Of a stretch of DNA of 64,000 nucleotides, positions 19,211-27,663 are shown piece by piece (the stretch's first letter is position 1; each line of letters opens with the position of its first letter). Location of the stretch: assembly GCA_016841965.1 (NCBI GenBank), contig JAEANN010000044.1, forward strand, positions 372,001-436,000. Direction: 5' to 3'. The translations under genes were made by a program, and so were the position numbers. The notes beneath the pieces were generated by a model. It did not search any database, was not told where the DNA came from, and saw only the letters and a program-made list of their open reading frames with translations. The DNA is from Candidatus Roseilinea mizusawaensis. Lineage in GTDB: Bacteria; Chloroflexota; Anaerolineae; J036; Brachytrichaceae.

Positions 19211-19225
19211 TCGGCGCCGCGGCGC

Positions 19226-19247
19226 ACGCAACACGGAATACACTATC
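19226..19247. repeat. Short heptad remnant between degV and pyk
   Basis: Three units ACGCAAC/ACGGAAT/ACACTAT. The first 16 bases are identical to the reverse complement of the outer end of the heptad arm next to lysJ (about 51745-51760), so the two loci share an origin. The tract ends 4 bases before the pyk start. Confidence 0.55.
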
Positions 19248-19251
19248 CGCC

Positions 19252-20706
19252 ATGATGCGCACCAAAATTGTTTGCACCCTGGGGCCGGCCAGCGACGACG
19301 AGCGCGTGCTGAGGCAGATCATCCATGCCGGCATGAATGTGGCGCGCATCAACTTCTCGCACGGGACGCAGGCCGACCATGCCCGCAGGATCGGCCTGGT
19401 GCGCCGGTTGGCGCAAGAGGAAGATGCCCAGGTCGCCCTCATGGGCGACCTGCAGGGGCCAAAGTTCCGCATTGGGGTTTTGCCGCCCGGCGGCGTGTTG
19501 CTGGAGGATGGTCGCCAGCTCACCCTGTCGGCCGGCCGGCCCTATGCCAACGACGGCGCGCTGCCGGTCATCCCGATGCCACACCCCGATTTCATCAGCG
19601 CCATGCGGGCCGGCCAGCGCCTGCTGGTGGATGATGGCGCGCTGATTCTGCGCGCAGCGGCCGATCCGGTTGGCGACTCGGTGCTGTGCGATGTGGTCAG
19701 CGGCGGGATATTAACTTCGCGCAAGGGCGTCAGCGCGCCGGGCGCCCATTTCACTATGTCTGCCATCACTGCCAAGGATCGCGCCGATGTGCAGTTCGCA
19801 GTGGAGCAGCGCCTGGATGCCCTTGCTCTGTCATTCGTGCGCAAGCATGAAGACCTGATCGAGTTGCGCGATCTGGTGCGCAGTCTGGGCGCCGATCCTG
19901 TCATCGTGGCCAAGATCGAGAAGCCCGAGGCGCTCGACGACTTGCCGGACATTCTGCGTGCAACCGACGTCGTCATGGTCGCGCGGGGCGATCTAGGTGT
20001 CGAGGCGTTGCCCGAACAGGTGCCGTTTCACCAGAAGACGATCATCCGCAGTTGTTTGAACGCCGGCGTGCCGGTGATCACGGCCACGCAGATGTTGCAG
20101 AGCATGATCGAGTTGCCGTCTCCTACGCGCGCCGAAGCCAGCGATATCGCCAATGCCGTGTTGGACGGCACTGACGCGGTGATGCTCAGCGGCGAGACAG
20201 CAGTCGGCAAATATCCTGTGGAGTCGGTGCGGGCGATGGCTAATATTGCGCACCATGCAGAAGAGCACGGCTGGATGGCTTGTCGGTCGCCGGCCTTTGC
20301 CCCGCAGCCGCCCGTACTCAGGAGCACTATGCCAGCCCCTGACGATGTCACCGAGGCGATCACGTCTGCGGCTGTAGAAATTGCAGATGGCGTGGGCGCT
20401 AAGGCAATTGTGTGTACCACGACCACCGGGCACACCGCTCGTATGATGGCGCGGCATCGCCCGGGCCGGCCTATTCTGGCGCTGACACCGCACTATCGCA
20501 CGTTCCAGTTCACCGCTTTCATCTGGGGGGTGCAGGCAGTGCTGGCGCCCGTGTTCACCAGCACCGACGAGATGCTTGCCGTTGCCGCGCGCGTGGCTCA
20601 GCAAGAGGGCTACGCCGTGCCCGGCGACCTGATTGTCGTCACGGCTGGCCTGCCGCTAGGGGCCGGTATGGGCAAGACTAATCTCATCAAGGTGCACGAG
20701 GTCTGA
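19252..20706 (+). CDS. pyk: Pyruvate kinase
   Basis: The 484-aa glycolytic enzyme transfers phosphate from PEP to ADP. It starts R-T-K-I-V-C-T-L-G-P-A-S, with N-F-S-H-G, the active-site I-V-A-K-I-E-K-P-E-A and M-V-A-R-G-D-L-G-V-E (K and metal-binding E/D). T-A-T-Q-M-L-Q-S-M precedes the signature G-T-D-A-V-M-L-S-G-E-T-A-V-G-K-Y-P. The C-terminal allosteric domain runs from about 340 to the end. Two adjacent ATGs (19252 and 19255) are possible starts. The length is normal for a bacterial type without the extra PEP-utiliser domain. Confidence 0.95.
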   Translation: MMRTKIVCTLGPASDDERVLRQIIHAGMNVARINFSHGTQADHARRIGLVRRLAQEEDAQVALMGDLQGPKFRIGVLPPGGVLLEDGRQLTLSAGRPYANDGALPVIPMPHPDFISAMRAGQRLLVDDGALILRAAADPVGDSVLCDVVSGGILTSRKGVSAPGAHFTMSAITAKDRADVQFAVEQRLDALALSFVRKHEDLIELRDLVRSLGADPVIVAKIEKPEALDDLPDILRATDVVMVARGDLGVEALPEQVPFHQKTIIRSCLNAGVPVITATQMLQSMIELPSPTRAEASDIANAVLDGTDAVMLSGETAVGKYPVESVRAMANIAHHAEEHGWMACRSPAFAPQPPVLRSTMPAPDDVTEAITSAAVEIADGVGAKAIVCTTTTGHTARMMARHRPGRPILALTPHYRTFQFTAFIWGVQAVLAPVFTSTDEMLAVAARVAQQEGYAVPGDLIVVTAGLPLGAGMGKTNLIKVHEV

Positions 20707-20818
20707 ACAATCTTGGACTTGCAATTTTGGATGTTGGACGGTTACCTGAGCTTGGCGCAGTCAAATTGCCAATCCCAAATCTAGAATCCAAAGTCTAAGA
20801 TCCAAAATCCAAAATCCA
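20706..20818. repeat. Inverted heptad-repeat element between convergent genes
   Basis: The gap between pyk (plus) and the zinc-ribbon gene (minus) is almost entirely repeat. The left arm (20706-20740) has units such as GGACTTG, CAATTTT, GGATGTT. The right arm (about 20771-20818) is seven consecutive 7-bp units of AATCCAA type (AATCCCA, AATCTAG, AATCCAA, AGTCTAA, GATCCAA, AATCCAA, AATCCA). The arms are roughly complementary, so transcripts from either side could form a hairpin here. It is a candidate bidirectional terminator. Confidence 0.72.
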
Positions 20819-20821
20819 GAG

Positions 20822-21793
20822 TCATTCGAGCGGTTCATCGCGGCTGATCAGGGGTTTAATCGGAGTGGTGCTGCCTGTGACACTTCTTTGGCCGTTCGCG
20901 CCGAGGTCGACCGGCTTTCTGGGCTGTGTCGTAGGCTGGCCGGACTGACCCGGTGCGCCTTTTTGTGGCGCGCGCAGTTCTGACTGGGTGGCGCGCAATT
21001 CTCCTGTCAAACGTTCGGCGGCTTTGCGCGCTGGAGGCGCTTCTGGCAAGTGATCATCCTCGGCCGGGGAGGGGGCCTGTTGCGGTTTGCCGGCGCCGAT
21101 GCGATCGACAACACGCTCGATTGCGCCCCCCACTTTATCGAGCACAGCCCAGAGAGCCTCGCCGGGCGACATGCGCGCTGCGGCAGGAGTAGTATCCGCC
21201 GGCAGGGCCTCCTCCGCCGGCGCCTGCAACTGGCGCATCCTGCTGGGCCGGTCAATTGGCCGGGGCTGCGCCATAGCACGGTTTGGGATGGCCGTTGCCG
21301 GCGCTGCGCGGGTGGGCGGACGTGAGATCTGCCGCACAGCCGGCTTTTTGACCGCCGGCAGTTCGGGCGTGAGCGTCGCACCACAATATGGGCACAAATC
21401 CCAACTCAGATGAACAGCGCGACCACAGGCAGGGCATGGGTTGCGCAGTTTGGTGTGGCATGACGGGCAAAACTGCATGTCGCTGTCCACACGTCGGCCA
21501 CAGGACGGGCAAAACTCCTGGTGCTCGATGCTTGCGAGGAGCGATTCTTCTTCCAACGCGCGCACATAGGCTTCAGCCAGGGTTTCGCGGGGCCGCAGCA
21601 TGAAGTAGATCAGGATGCCGGCGACCGGCACCACAGCAACCATGACCGTTGCCAGGATCTGAACCAGCACATCGCGCGAGCGCGAGCGGATATCGCGAAA
21701 GGTCCATATGGCAAGACCCGCCAGCAGTGCAGCAGAAATGGCCCCAATCATGGCGGCGGCGGCGACGATCAGATTGCTGATGTTTTCGATCAT
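20822..21793 (-). CDS. Membrane-anchored double zinc ribbon protein
   Basis: The 323-aa protein has two N-terminal transmembrane helices (about residues 5-32 and 42-65) and a short cytoplasmic helix. Two zinc ribbons follow: C-P-S-C-G...F-C-P-S-C-H and C-P-A-C-G...L-C-P-Y-C-G (residues about 94-140). The rest is low-complexity Pro/Ala/Arg-rich and probably disordered. No enzymatic domain is seen. Double-zinc-ribbon proteins of this layout are common in Chloroflexota and Actinobacteria and have no assigned function. GGAG lies 7 bases before the ATG. The -10 box overlaps that of the divergent radC. Confidence 0.75.
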   Translation of the reverse strand: MIENISNLIVAAAAMIGAISAALLAGLAIWTFRDIRSRSRDVLVQILATVMVAVVPVAGILIYFMLRPRETLAEAYVRALEEESLLASIEHQEFCPSCGRRVDSDMQFCPSCHTKLRNPCPACGRAVHLSWDLCPYCGATLTPELPAVKKPAVRQISRPPTRAAPATAIPNRAMAQPRPIDRPSRMRQLQAPAEEALPADTTPAAARMSPGEALWAVLDKVGGAIERVVDRIGAGKPQQAPSPAEDDHLPEAPPARKAAERLTGELRATQSELRAPQKGAPGQSGQPTTQPRKPVDLGANGQRSVTGSTTPIKPLISRDEPLE

Positions 21794-21810
21794 TGTATAA
21801 CTCCAACGCG

Positions 21811-21818
21811 ATTATACT
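21811..21818. promoter_or_regulatory. Overlapping divergent -10 boxes (bidirectional promoter)
   Basis: In a 37-bp intergenic region, ATTATACT gives TATACT on the plus strand (21813-21818, towards radC) and TATAAT on the minus strand (21816-21811, towards the zinc-ribbon gene). The two -10 hexamers share four base pairs. No good -35 is seen for either direction. This layout matches described bidirectional promoters with a shared TATA core. Confidence 0.5.
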
Positions 21819-21830
21819 GGGGTGCGCAAT

Positions 21831-22697
21831 ATGAACGCGCTTGACACTGACGACCATGCGCGCGCCACAGACAAAAATGCTGACGCCGCGAACGGTCTGA
21901 CAGGTGTGCCCTCTCTCCTCCCCCATGCTGGCCTGCCTGGCCCTGTTCGCCGGCGCCGTGTGCCATCTGCAAACAGCAATACCCCAAAAACTGAGGAAGA
22001 GAATCCGGAATACCGGCTTCTGATCTGCGACATTGCCGAAGGCGAACGCCCGCGTGAGCGATTCATGCAGGTGGGGGCTTCGGGTATGTCGCAACGCGAG
22101 CTGCTGGCGATCTTGTTGAGGCATGGGCCGCCCGGCGACGGCGTCATGGTGCTGGCTGATCGTTTGCTCAAAGAATTTGGTGGGCTGGCCGGCCTGGCGC
22201 GGGCCAGTGTGCAAGAGTTGCAGCGCGTGCGTGGGATGGGGCAAGTCAAGGCGATTGAAATCAAAGCAGCGCTGGAGCTTGGCAAACGTATGATATACAG
22301 CACGCCCGACCAGCGCCCCCAGATTAAAACGCCTGCCGATGCCGCGCAGCTCCTGATGCCTGAGATGGGATTTCTGGAACAGGAGGAAGTGCGCACGCTT
22401 CATCTTGACACGCGCAATCGGGTGGTGTCGATGTCTATGGTATACCGTGGCAGTTTGAATGCAGCGAGTATGCGTATCGGCGAGTTGTTCAAAGACGCCA
22501 TTCGTAATAATTGCGCTTCGATCATTGTGGCGCATAATCATCCTTCTGGCGATCCCACCCCTTCAAGTGAGGATGTACGCGCGACGCGTTCTCTGGTCGA
22601 AGCCGGCAAATTGCTTGACATTGAGGTGCTCGATCATCTGGTCATCGCTCATAACGCCTATGTCAGCCTGAAGGAACGAGGACTGGGGTTTGAATGA
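21831..22697 (+). CDS. radC: RadC/JAB-domain (DUF2466) protein
   Basis: The 288-aa protein has a variable polar N-terminus (about 60 residues), a helix-hairpin-helix segment L-Q-R-V-R-G-M-G-Q-V-K-A-I-E and the MPN/JAB metallo-domain with H-N-H-P-S-G-D-P-T-P-S-S-E-D (the JAMM zinc site). Despite its name, a DNA repair role is doubtful for the family and the substrate is unknown. The ATG at 21831 follows GGGG by 8 bases. A GTG nine bases earlier is the alternative. The stop overlaps the start of the following glycosyltransferase gene (ATGA). Confidence 0.9.
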   Translation: MNALDTDDHARATDKNADAANGLTGVPSLLPHAGLPGPVRRRRVPSANSNTPKTEEENPEYRLLICDIAEGERPRERFMQVGASGMSQRELLAILLRHGPPGDGVMVLADRLLKEFGGLAGLARASVQELQRVRGMGQVKAIEIKAALELGKRMIYSTPDQRPQIKTPADAAQLLMPEMGFLEQEEVRTLHLDTRNRVVSMSMVYRGSLNAASMRIGELFKDAIRNNCASIIVAHNHPSGDPTPSSEDVRATRSLVEAGKLLDIEVLDHLVIAHNAYVSLKERGLGFE

Positions 22698-24745
22698 GGT
22701 TGCCCGTGTCGACACTTCCGGGCCGGGCGGCTGTAAAAGGGGGCATCGCGCCGGCGGCGCTGCTCACCGGTGTTGTCCTGCTTGGCTTTTGTCTGCGCAT
22801 TTTCCATCTTCAGACGCAGAGCCTCTGGTTCGATGAAGGCTGGTCGTGGCACCTGGCCAATCTATCGCTGGCAGAAATGGCCGCGGCGACGGCGGCTGAT
22901 CGAAGCCCCCCGCTGTATTACGCGGTCTTGCATGTCTGGCTGAAGCTGGCAGGCGAGACGGAGTTCGCCATGCGCTATTTGTCGCTGATGGCTGATGTCA
23001 CGGCCATTGCGCTGGCGTTGACGCTGGCGCGCGCGCTGTTTCGCCTTTGGTGGGGCGACGTAATTGGGACATGGAGGCCGGCGCTGGCAGCCGGGTTGCT
23101 GTATGCCGCATGCCCCTTTGCCGTGTGGTATGCCCAGGAAACCCGCATGTATGCTCTGGTGTCGGCATTGTGCACGTTGTCAAGCTACTGGCTGTTGAGA
23201 TGGCTGCGCGTTGGCGGTTGGTCGGCCTTGGCAGCCTCGGCCCTTGCCTGGATGGCTGCTGCCTATGCCCACTATTACGCCGTCTTTCTGTTGCCGGCCC
23301 AGGCAGCGCTGGTGCTGTTTGCTATTGCGCTGCCCGGAAACCCTGCCCACCCCCCGCGTGGACAGCGGCTGTGGGATCGTCTGCGCGCCGGGCGGCGTGT
23401 TGCTTGGGGCTGGCTGTTTTCAGTGACGCTGGCCGGCCTGGGGCTTGTGCCGTGGTTGTTGACGGCGTCGCCCGGCTTTGCCTATGACGATGGTTTTGCT
23501 TTCCCGTTGAATGCGATTGATGTGCGACTGGCAGAGTGGGCGGCTGCGCTGGCCGGCGGGGGCGTGGCGCGCGCGCTGCCCGAAACCTGGTCGCTATTGG
23601 CCGGCGGCGCCGTGCTTGCGGCGGCGCTTGGGTTTGCTGTAGCCGGCCGCTCGCGCGAGCTGCTGGCGCTATTGGCGCTCGTTGTGTTGCCGGTGCTGTC
23701 GGCAGCGATTGCAGTGCGCCTCTTTTACCCCTATCGTTCGGTCTTCCATCCGCGCTATCTGATCTATGTTACGCCACCGGCGTGCGTCTTTCTGGCGGCG
23801 ATGGCCGGCGGGGGCGCCGGTGTATTGCCTCGGGCGCGGAAGGGTGCTCCTGTCCTGGGCTGCATGTCGGTCGCGCTGGCCGGCGTGTTATGGGCGCCGG
23901 CGCTGGCTGCCAACTACTTTGATCCTGCCGTCGCCCGCGACAATGTGCGGGCAGCCACACAGCATGTTGTCGAAGCGCTGCAGCCCGGCGATCTGGTCGT
24001 CATGTCGCGTGACAACTTCGCCGTGCGATATTACTATCCCATGTTTGCCACGCAACGCGCTGGAGATGTCTCTGCACAGGCTGCGCGCTTGATCGCCATG
24101 CCCGCCGGCCTGCACGGCGTGCTGGCTGATGACGCCCAACTCATCAATGTCATCAACGCGGCACGGCCCAACCGTGTGCGCCTGCTGCTTTGGCAGGATC
24201 ATGTGGTTGATCCTCAGTCGATCGTCGAGTCAACCCTGTGGCCGCATGGCTATCAGATCGGCGAATACAATTTCGCTTCCATTCGCCTGCCGTTGTATCA
24301 ACTGACCCGTCTACCCATCCAGGGCCTGCCATGGCAGCTCGTGAGCGCTACGTTTGACGATCAGTTGGAATTGACCGGCTTCTGGGCGTCATCGCAGGCG
24401 TTTGCCGGCGACTGGTTCTATGTCGTGCTGAACTGGCGTGTCCTGCGGACGCCGGCGACAGATTACCGCGTGTTTGTGCATGTGCTGGATGCCGACGGTC
24501 AGATGCGATTTCAGAAAGACAAACAACCGCTGAACGAGTTGTTACCGACTTCGCGCTGGCCGGTAGGGCAAATGGTGCGTGATGCGTATGCCACAGTCGT
24601 GCCCTCAGAGTTGCCGGCAGGTGATTATCAAATTGTGATGGGCGTTTACGATGCGAAAGGCGTTCGCCTACCGGTTCGTTCGAGCCGTGCGACGCAAGCC
24701 GGCGACGCTGTGTTGCTGGGTGTGGTGCGGGTGACGCAGCGATGA
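22694..24745 (+). CDS. GT39/PMT-like membrane glycosyltransferase
   Basis: The 683-aa GT-C protein has about eleven transmembrane helices in the first 430 residues. The first extracytoplasmic loop carries L-W-F-D-E-G-W-S-W (catalytic D-E pair) and R-S-P-P-L-Y-Y-A-V-L. W-Y-A-Q-E-T-R-M-Y-A-L follows, the ArnT/PMT-type signature. The C-terminal 130 residues are a soluble beta-sandwich (F-Y-V-V-L-N-W-R...L-P-A-G-D-Y-Q-I-V-M-G-V-Y-D). It should use a polyprenyl-phosphate sugar outside the membrane. It is coupled to the next gene by an ATGA overlap, so the two paralogues are made together. Confidence 0.82.
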   Translation: MRLPVSTLPGRAAVKGGIAPAALLTGVVLLGFCLRIFHLQTQSLWFDEGWSWHLANLSLAEMAAATAADRSPPLYYAVLHVWLKLAGETEFAMRYLSLMADVTAIALALTLARALFRLWWGDVIGTWRPALAAGLLYAACPFAVWYAQETRMYALVSALCTLSSYWLLRWLRVGGWSALAASALAWMAAAYAHYYAVFLLPAQAALVLFAIALPGNPAHPPRGQRLWDRLRAGRRVAWGWLFSVTLAGLGLVPWLLTASPGFAYDDGFAFPLNAIDVRLAEWAAALAGGGVARALPETWSLLAGGAVLAAALGFAVAGRSRELLALLALVVLPVLSAAIAVRLFYPYRSVFHPRYLIYVTPPACVFLAAMAGGGAGVLPRARKGAPVLGCMSVALAGVLWAPALAANYFDPAVARDNVRAATQHVVEALQPGDLVVMSRDNFAVRYYYPMFATQRAGDVSAQAARLIAMPAGLHGVLADDAQLINVINAARPNRVRLLLWQDHVVDPQSIVESTLWPHGYQIGEYNFASIRLPLYQLTRLPIQGLPWQLVSATFDDQLELTGFWASSQAFAGDWFYVVLNWRVLRTPATDYRVFVHVLDADGQMRFQKDKQPLNELLPTSRWPVGQMVRDAYATVVPSELPAGDYQIVMGVYDAKGVRLPVRSSRATQAGDAVLLGVVRVTQR

Positions 24746-27663
24746 TGGAGGCAACCGCGCTTCTCGCCAGGATCAATGCAGCCTTTCGCTCGGCCACGCA
24801 GCCGCTCGCGCGTTCGGCCGTCAATCGGCGCGAGCTGGCATGTATGACCGGCCTGACCCTGCTGGCGCTGGTGTTGCGCGCCGCCGACGTGATGGGGCGC
24901 AGCCTGTGGCTGGATGACGGCGTTACCCTGTTGCGCCTCGCGTCGTCGTGGCCGGATAACCTGCTCAATATCGTCTATCTGTACGATGTGCCGACGATCG
25001 ACACGCACCCCCCGCTATATTTCGTGCTGCTCAAGGCGTGGGTGGTCTTTGCCGGCCAGAGCGAATTCGCGCTCAAATGGGTGTCAGTGCTGGCGGGCGT
25101 TATCGTCGTGCCGCTGACCTATAGCCTGGCCCGGCGCATGTTCACGCCGGCAACCGGCGTCTTGGCCGGGGTGACCGCGCTCCTTTCGCCCGCCATTCAA
25201 TGGTACAGCCACGACATTCGGATGTACTCCCTGGTGGTGGCGTTGTCGGCGCTAACAACCTATGCCATGTGCCGACTGATCACACCCAGGCCAACCGATC
25301 GCTGGCTGCGACGCCGGATACACGCCTGGATTGCGTGGGGCATGCTGACGTTTCTATCGATCAGCACGCATTACTCATTCGTCGGCCTGGCACTTGCTCA
25401 TCTTGTGTTTGTTGCCATTGTGTTGATGCAGCGCATGGCCGTGGAAAATGAGGCGGCGCGCCGGCGCTTGATCCGGCGGATGGTAGTTGCCGGCGCGGTG
25501 ATTGTGGCTCTCTGTCTGCTGTTGCTGCCGTTCGTGCAGCTGACTGTGACGCGCTTGATCGGGGGCCGCGAAGCCGATTACCATTTTGTGCCGCTCGACG
25601 TAATAGTGGCCAGTATTGTGGCCGGCCACACTTTCGGCATGAATGCCACAGACCCCACTGCCGGCCTGGCAACGTGGTTGTGGGTTGCTGTGTGCCTGGC
25701 AGGTGTGCTGGCGCCGTCGAACGGCGCGCAGGCTGGCCGTTCCCGGCTTGATCGGCTGTTGCTGGGATTGTCCGCGATAGGACCGGTGCTGGTGTGGTTT
25801 GGCCTATCGTTCATCAAGCCTAATTTCCAGGGCGTACGTCATCTGATTCTGGTGTTGCCATTCGTGGCGATTGCCCTCAGCCGGGCCGTGACGCTGGCGC
25901 TGGACGCGGGACGCCGCCATCTGCAGGCCGACCACCACGGGCGGGGATGGGCCTGGACGGCCGGCGGCATTGTGGGCATCGCTGCCCTGTTGGTGACCCA
26001 GGGCTACGGCAATCTGCGTCAGTTCGAGCGTACACCTGATTGGCACGATGATTGGCGCGGCCTGGCGCGATATGTGACCGACCACTGGCAGGAAGGCGAC
26101 GTGCTTGTCTTTGGCTCGCCGCTAGAGGCTGCCACTGTGTCACTATACGCGCCCGATCTGGCGAAGGCTGTGCCGCCTACCCGTGATCTGGTGCGGCGGT
26201 ATCGCCGCGTCTGGCTGACCAATTCAACTATCACGCGACTGGGCGAAGATCAAGTGTCGTACGAATGGCTGCTGCAAAACGGACTGCGTCGCAAACAGGT
26301 GTTCTTCCCGGCCCGCACCCGTTTGATTGAACTGCAGTTATTCGAGCTTCAGTCGCCGGTGTATGACCGGCTCCCCGTTTCGGCAAAGCCCCTGTCTTCG
26401 CCAGAGCCGGCCGGCTTTCCTGCCCTGGTCGGCTACGAGATCAAACCGGGCAATCCGCGCAATCCTCAGCCTAATCTATGGCTGTCACTGTACTGGAAGA
26501 AAGGAGTCCAGCGCGACGTGCAAGATATCTTTGTGTCGTTGCGCTTCAGCGATCAAAGCGGCCAGGTCTGGTACGACTGGTTTGTGCCGGCAGAGCTGGA
26601 ATCTATGCCAGACGATCTGAGCGCCGATGCGATCTTCCGGGTGGACTATTTGATCCCCGTGCCGCTGGGGTTGCCTTTCCAGTCTTATCGCTTGCAGCTT
26701 GCCCTGCGGGCCGGCGTCAAAACAGAGGTGTTTCAAGCCATGGAGTTCGATCTGATGCCGGATGAGGTGCGCTGTTGCGTGCGCATCTTGCGCTGGCCGG
26801 CTGCTCCGCCTGCGCCTCCTGTATGGAGCGCAGACGGCGTCACGTTGCTCAAGGTGGAATACAAGCCGGCCATCTACGCCGGCGAGATTCTGCCCGTGGT
26901 GTTGACCTGGCGGCTCGACAAGCCCACCAATCGTCCCTGGCGCACGGTTCTCTCGTTCAGCGGATTGCTCGGCAGCAGTGTGGTGACCGCCACCGGTGTC
27001 ACCGGAGACGGATTGACACCCATTGGTGGATGGCCGGCCGGCCAACCTGTGCGCGACATGCAGTCTCTCCCGCTGCCTTTTGAGACGCGCTCTGGTCTAT
27101 ATCGCCTGGACATGGAAATGCAGACTGAAGACGGTCGCGTGATCGGCCGTGCGCACCTTGGCATGCTTGAGGTTAGAGACTATCCGCACACGCCGGTGGC
27201 AACCGACATTCCCAATCGTGTGAATGCGCGCGTCGGCGAATTGCGGCTACTGGGCTATAGCGTGAGCCAGCCTCCGGCGCGCTCCATACCCCTCGATATC
27301 TACACCTACTGGCAAGTCGAATCACCGGTCGCACGGGATGGTGTGATTTTCTTGCATGTGATCGACCCAGATGGTCGATTGGTCGCCCAGGATGACAATC
27401 CGCCAGAATACGGCAGGCGCTCTACGCTGACCTATCGCCCAGAGGATGGCATCGCACAACTGCATCGCATCATCCTGCCCTTTCTTGCGCCGGAAGGCGA
27501 ATACCGCCTGTATGCCGGCATCTATAATCGCAGCGACATTGTGCGCTGGCCGGCGTCTCAAAATGACGCGCCGGCCCGGGACAATCTGGTATATCTAGGC
27601 AGCTTCACACTCGCGCCGCATAACAGACTCTATCTGCCTGTTGTGCGCAATCAAGGCGAATGA
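24742..27663 (+). CDS. GT39/PMT-like membrane glycosyltransferase with several beta-sandwich domains
   Basis: The 973-aa paralogue of the preceding gene. The GT-C domain covers about residues 30-470, with L-W-L-D-D-G-V-T (Asp instead of Glu in the second catalytic position), D-T-H-P-P-L-Y-F-V-L-L-K and W-Y-S-H-D-I-R-M-Y-S-L. The C-terminal half is three repeats of the same extracytoplasmic beta-sandwich, each ending near a G-x-Y-R-L-x-x-x-x-Y motif. The last residues are R-L-Y-L-P-V-V-R-N, the YLPVV motif seen in other secreted proteins here. The substrate may be a protein or surface glycan. The D-D variant is the main oddity. Confidence 0.8.
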   Translation: MMEATALLARINAAFRSATQPLARSAVNRRELACMTGLTLLALVLRAADVMGRSLWLDDGVTLLRLASSWPDNLLNIVYLYDVPTIDTHPPLYFVLLKAWVVFAGQSEFALKWVSVLAGVIVVPLTYSLARRMFTPATGVLAGVTALLSPAIQWYSHDIRMYSLVVALSALTTYAMCRLITPRPTDRWLRRRIHAWIAWGMLTFLSISTHYSFVGLALAHLVFVAIVLMQRMAVENEAARRRLIRRMVVAGAVIVALCLLLLPFVQLTVTRLIGGREADYHFVPLDVIVASIVAGHTFGMNATDPTAGLATWLWVAVCLAGVLAPSNGAQAGRSRLDRLLLGLSAIGPVLVWFGLSFIKPNFQGVRHLILVLPFVAIALSRAVTLALDAGRRHLQADHHGRGWAWTAGGIVGIAALLVTQGYGNLRQFERTPDWHDDWRGLARYVTDHWQEGDVLVFGSPLEAATVSLYAPDLAKAVPPTRDLVRRYRRVWLTNSTITRLGEDQVSYEWLLQNGLRRKQVFFPARTRLIELQLFELQSPVYDRLPVSAKPLSSPEPAGFPALVGYEIKPGNPRNPQPNLWLSLYWKKGVQRDVQDIFVSLRFSDQSGQVWYDWFVPAELESMPDDLSADAIFRVDYLIPVPLGLPFQSYRLQLALRAGVKTEVFQAMEFDLMPDEVRCCVRILRWPAAPPAPPVWSADGVTLLKVEYKPAIYAGEILPVVLTWRLDKPTNRPWRTVLSFSGLLGSSVVTATGVTGDGLTPIGGWPAGQPVRDMQSLPLPFETRSGLYRLDMEMQTEDGRVIGRAHLGMLEVRDYPHTPVATDIPNRVNARVGELRLLGYSVSQPPARSIPLDIYTYWQVESPVARDGVIFLHVIDPDGRLVAQDDNPPEYGRRSTLTYRPEDGIAQLHRIILPFLAPEGEYRLYAGIYNRSDIVRWPASQNDAPARDNLVYLGSFTLAPHNRLYLPVVRNQGE

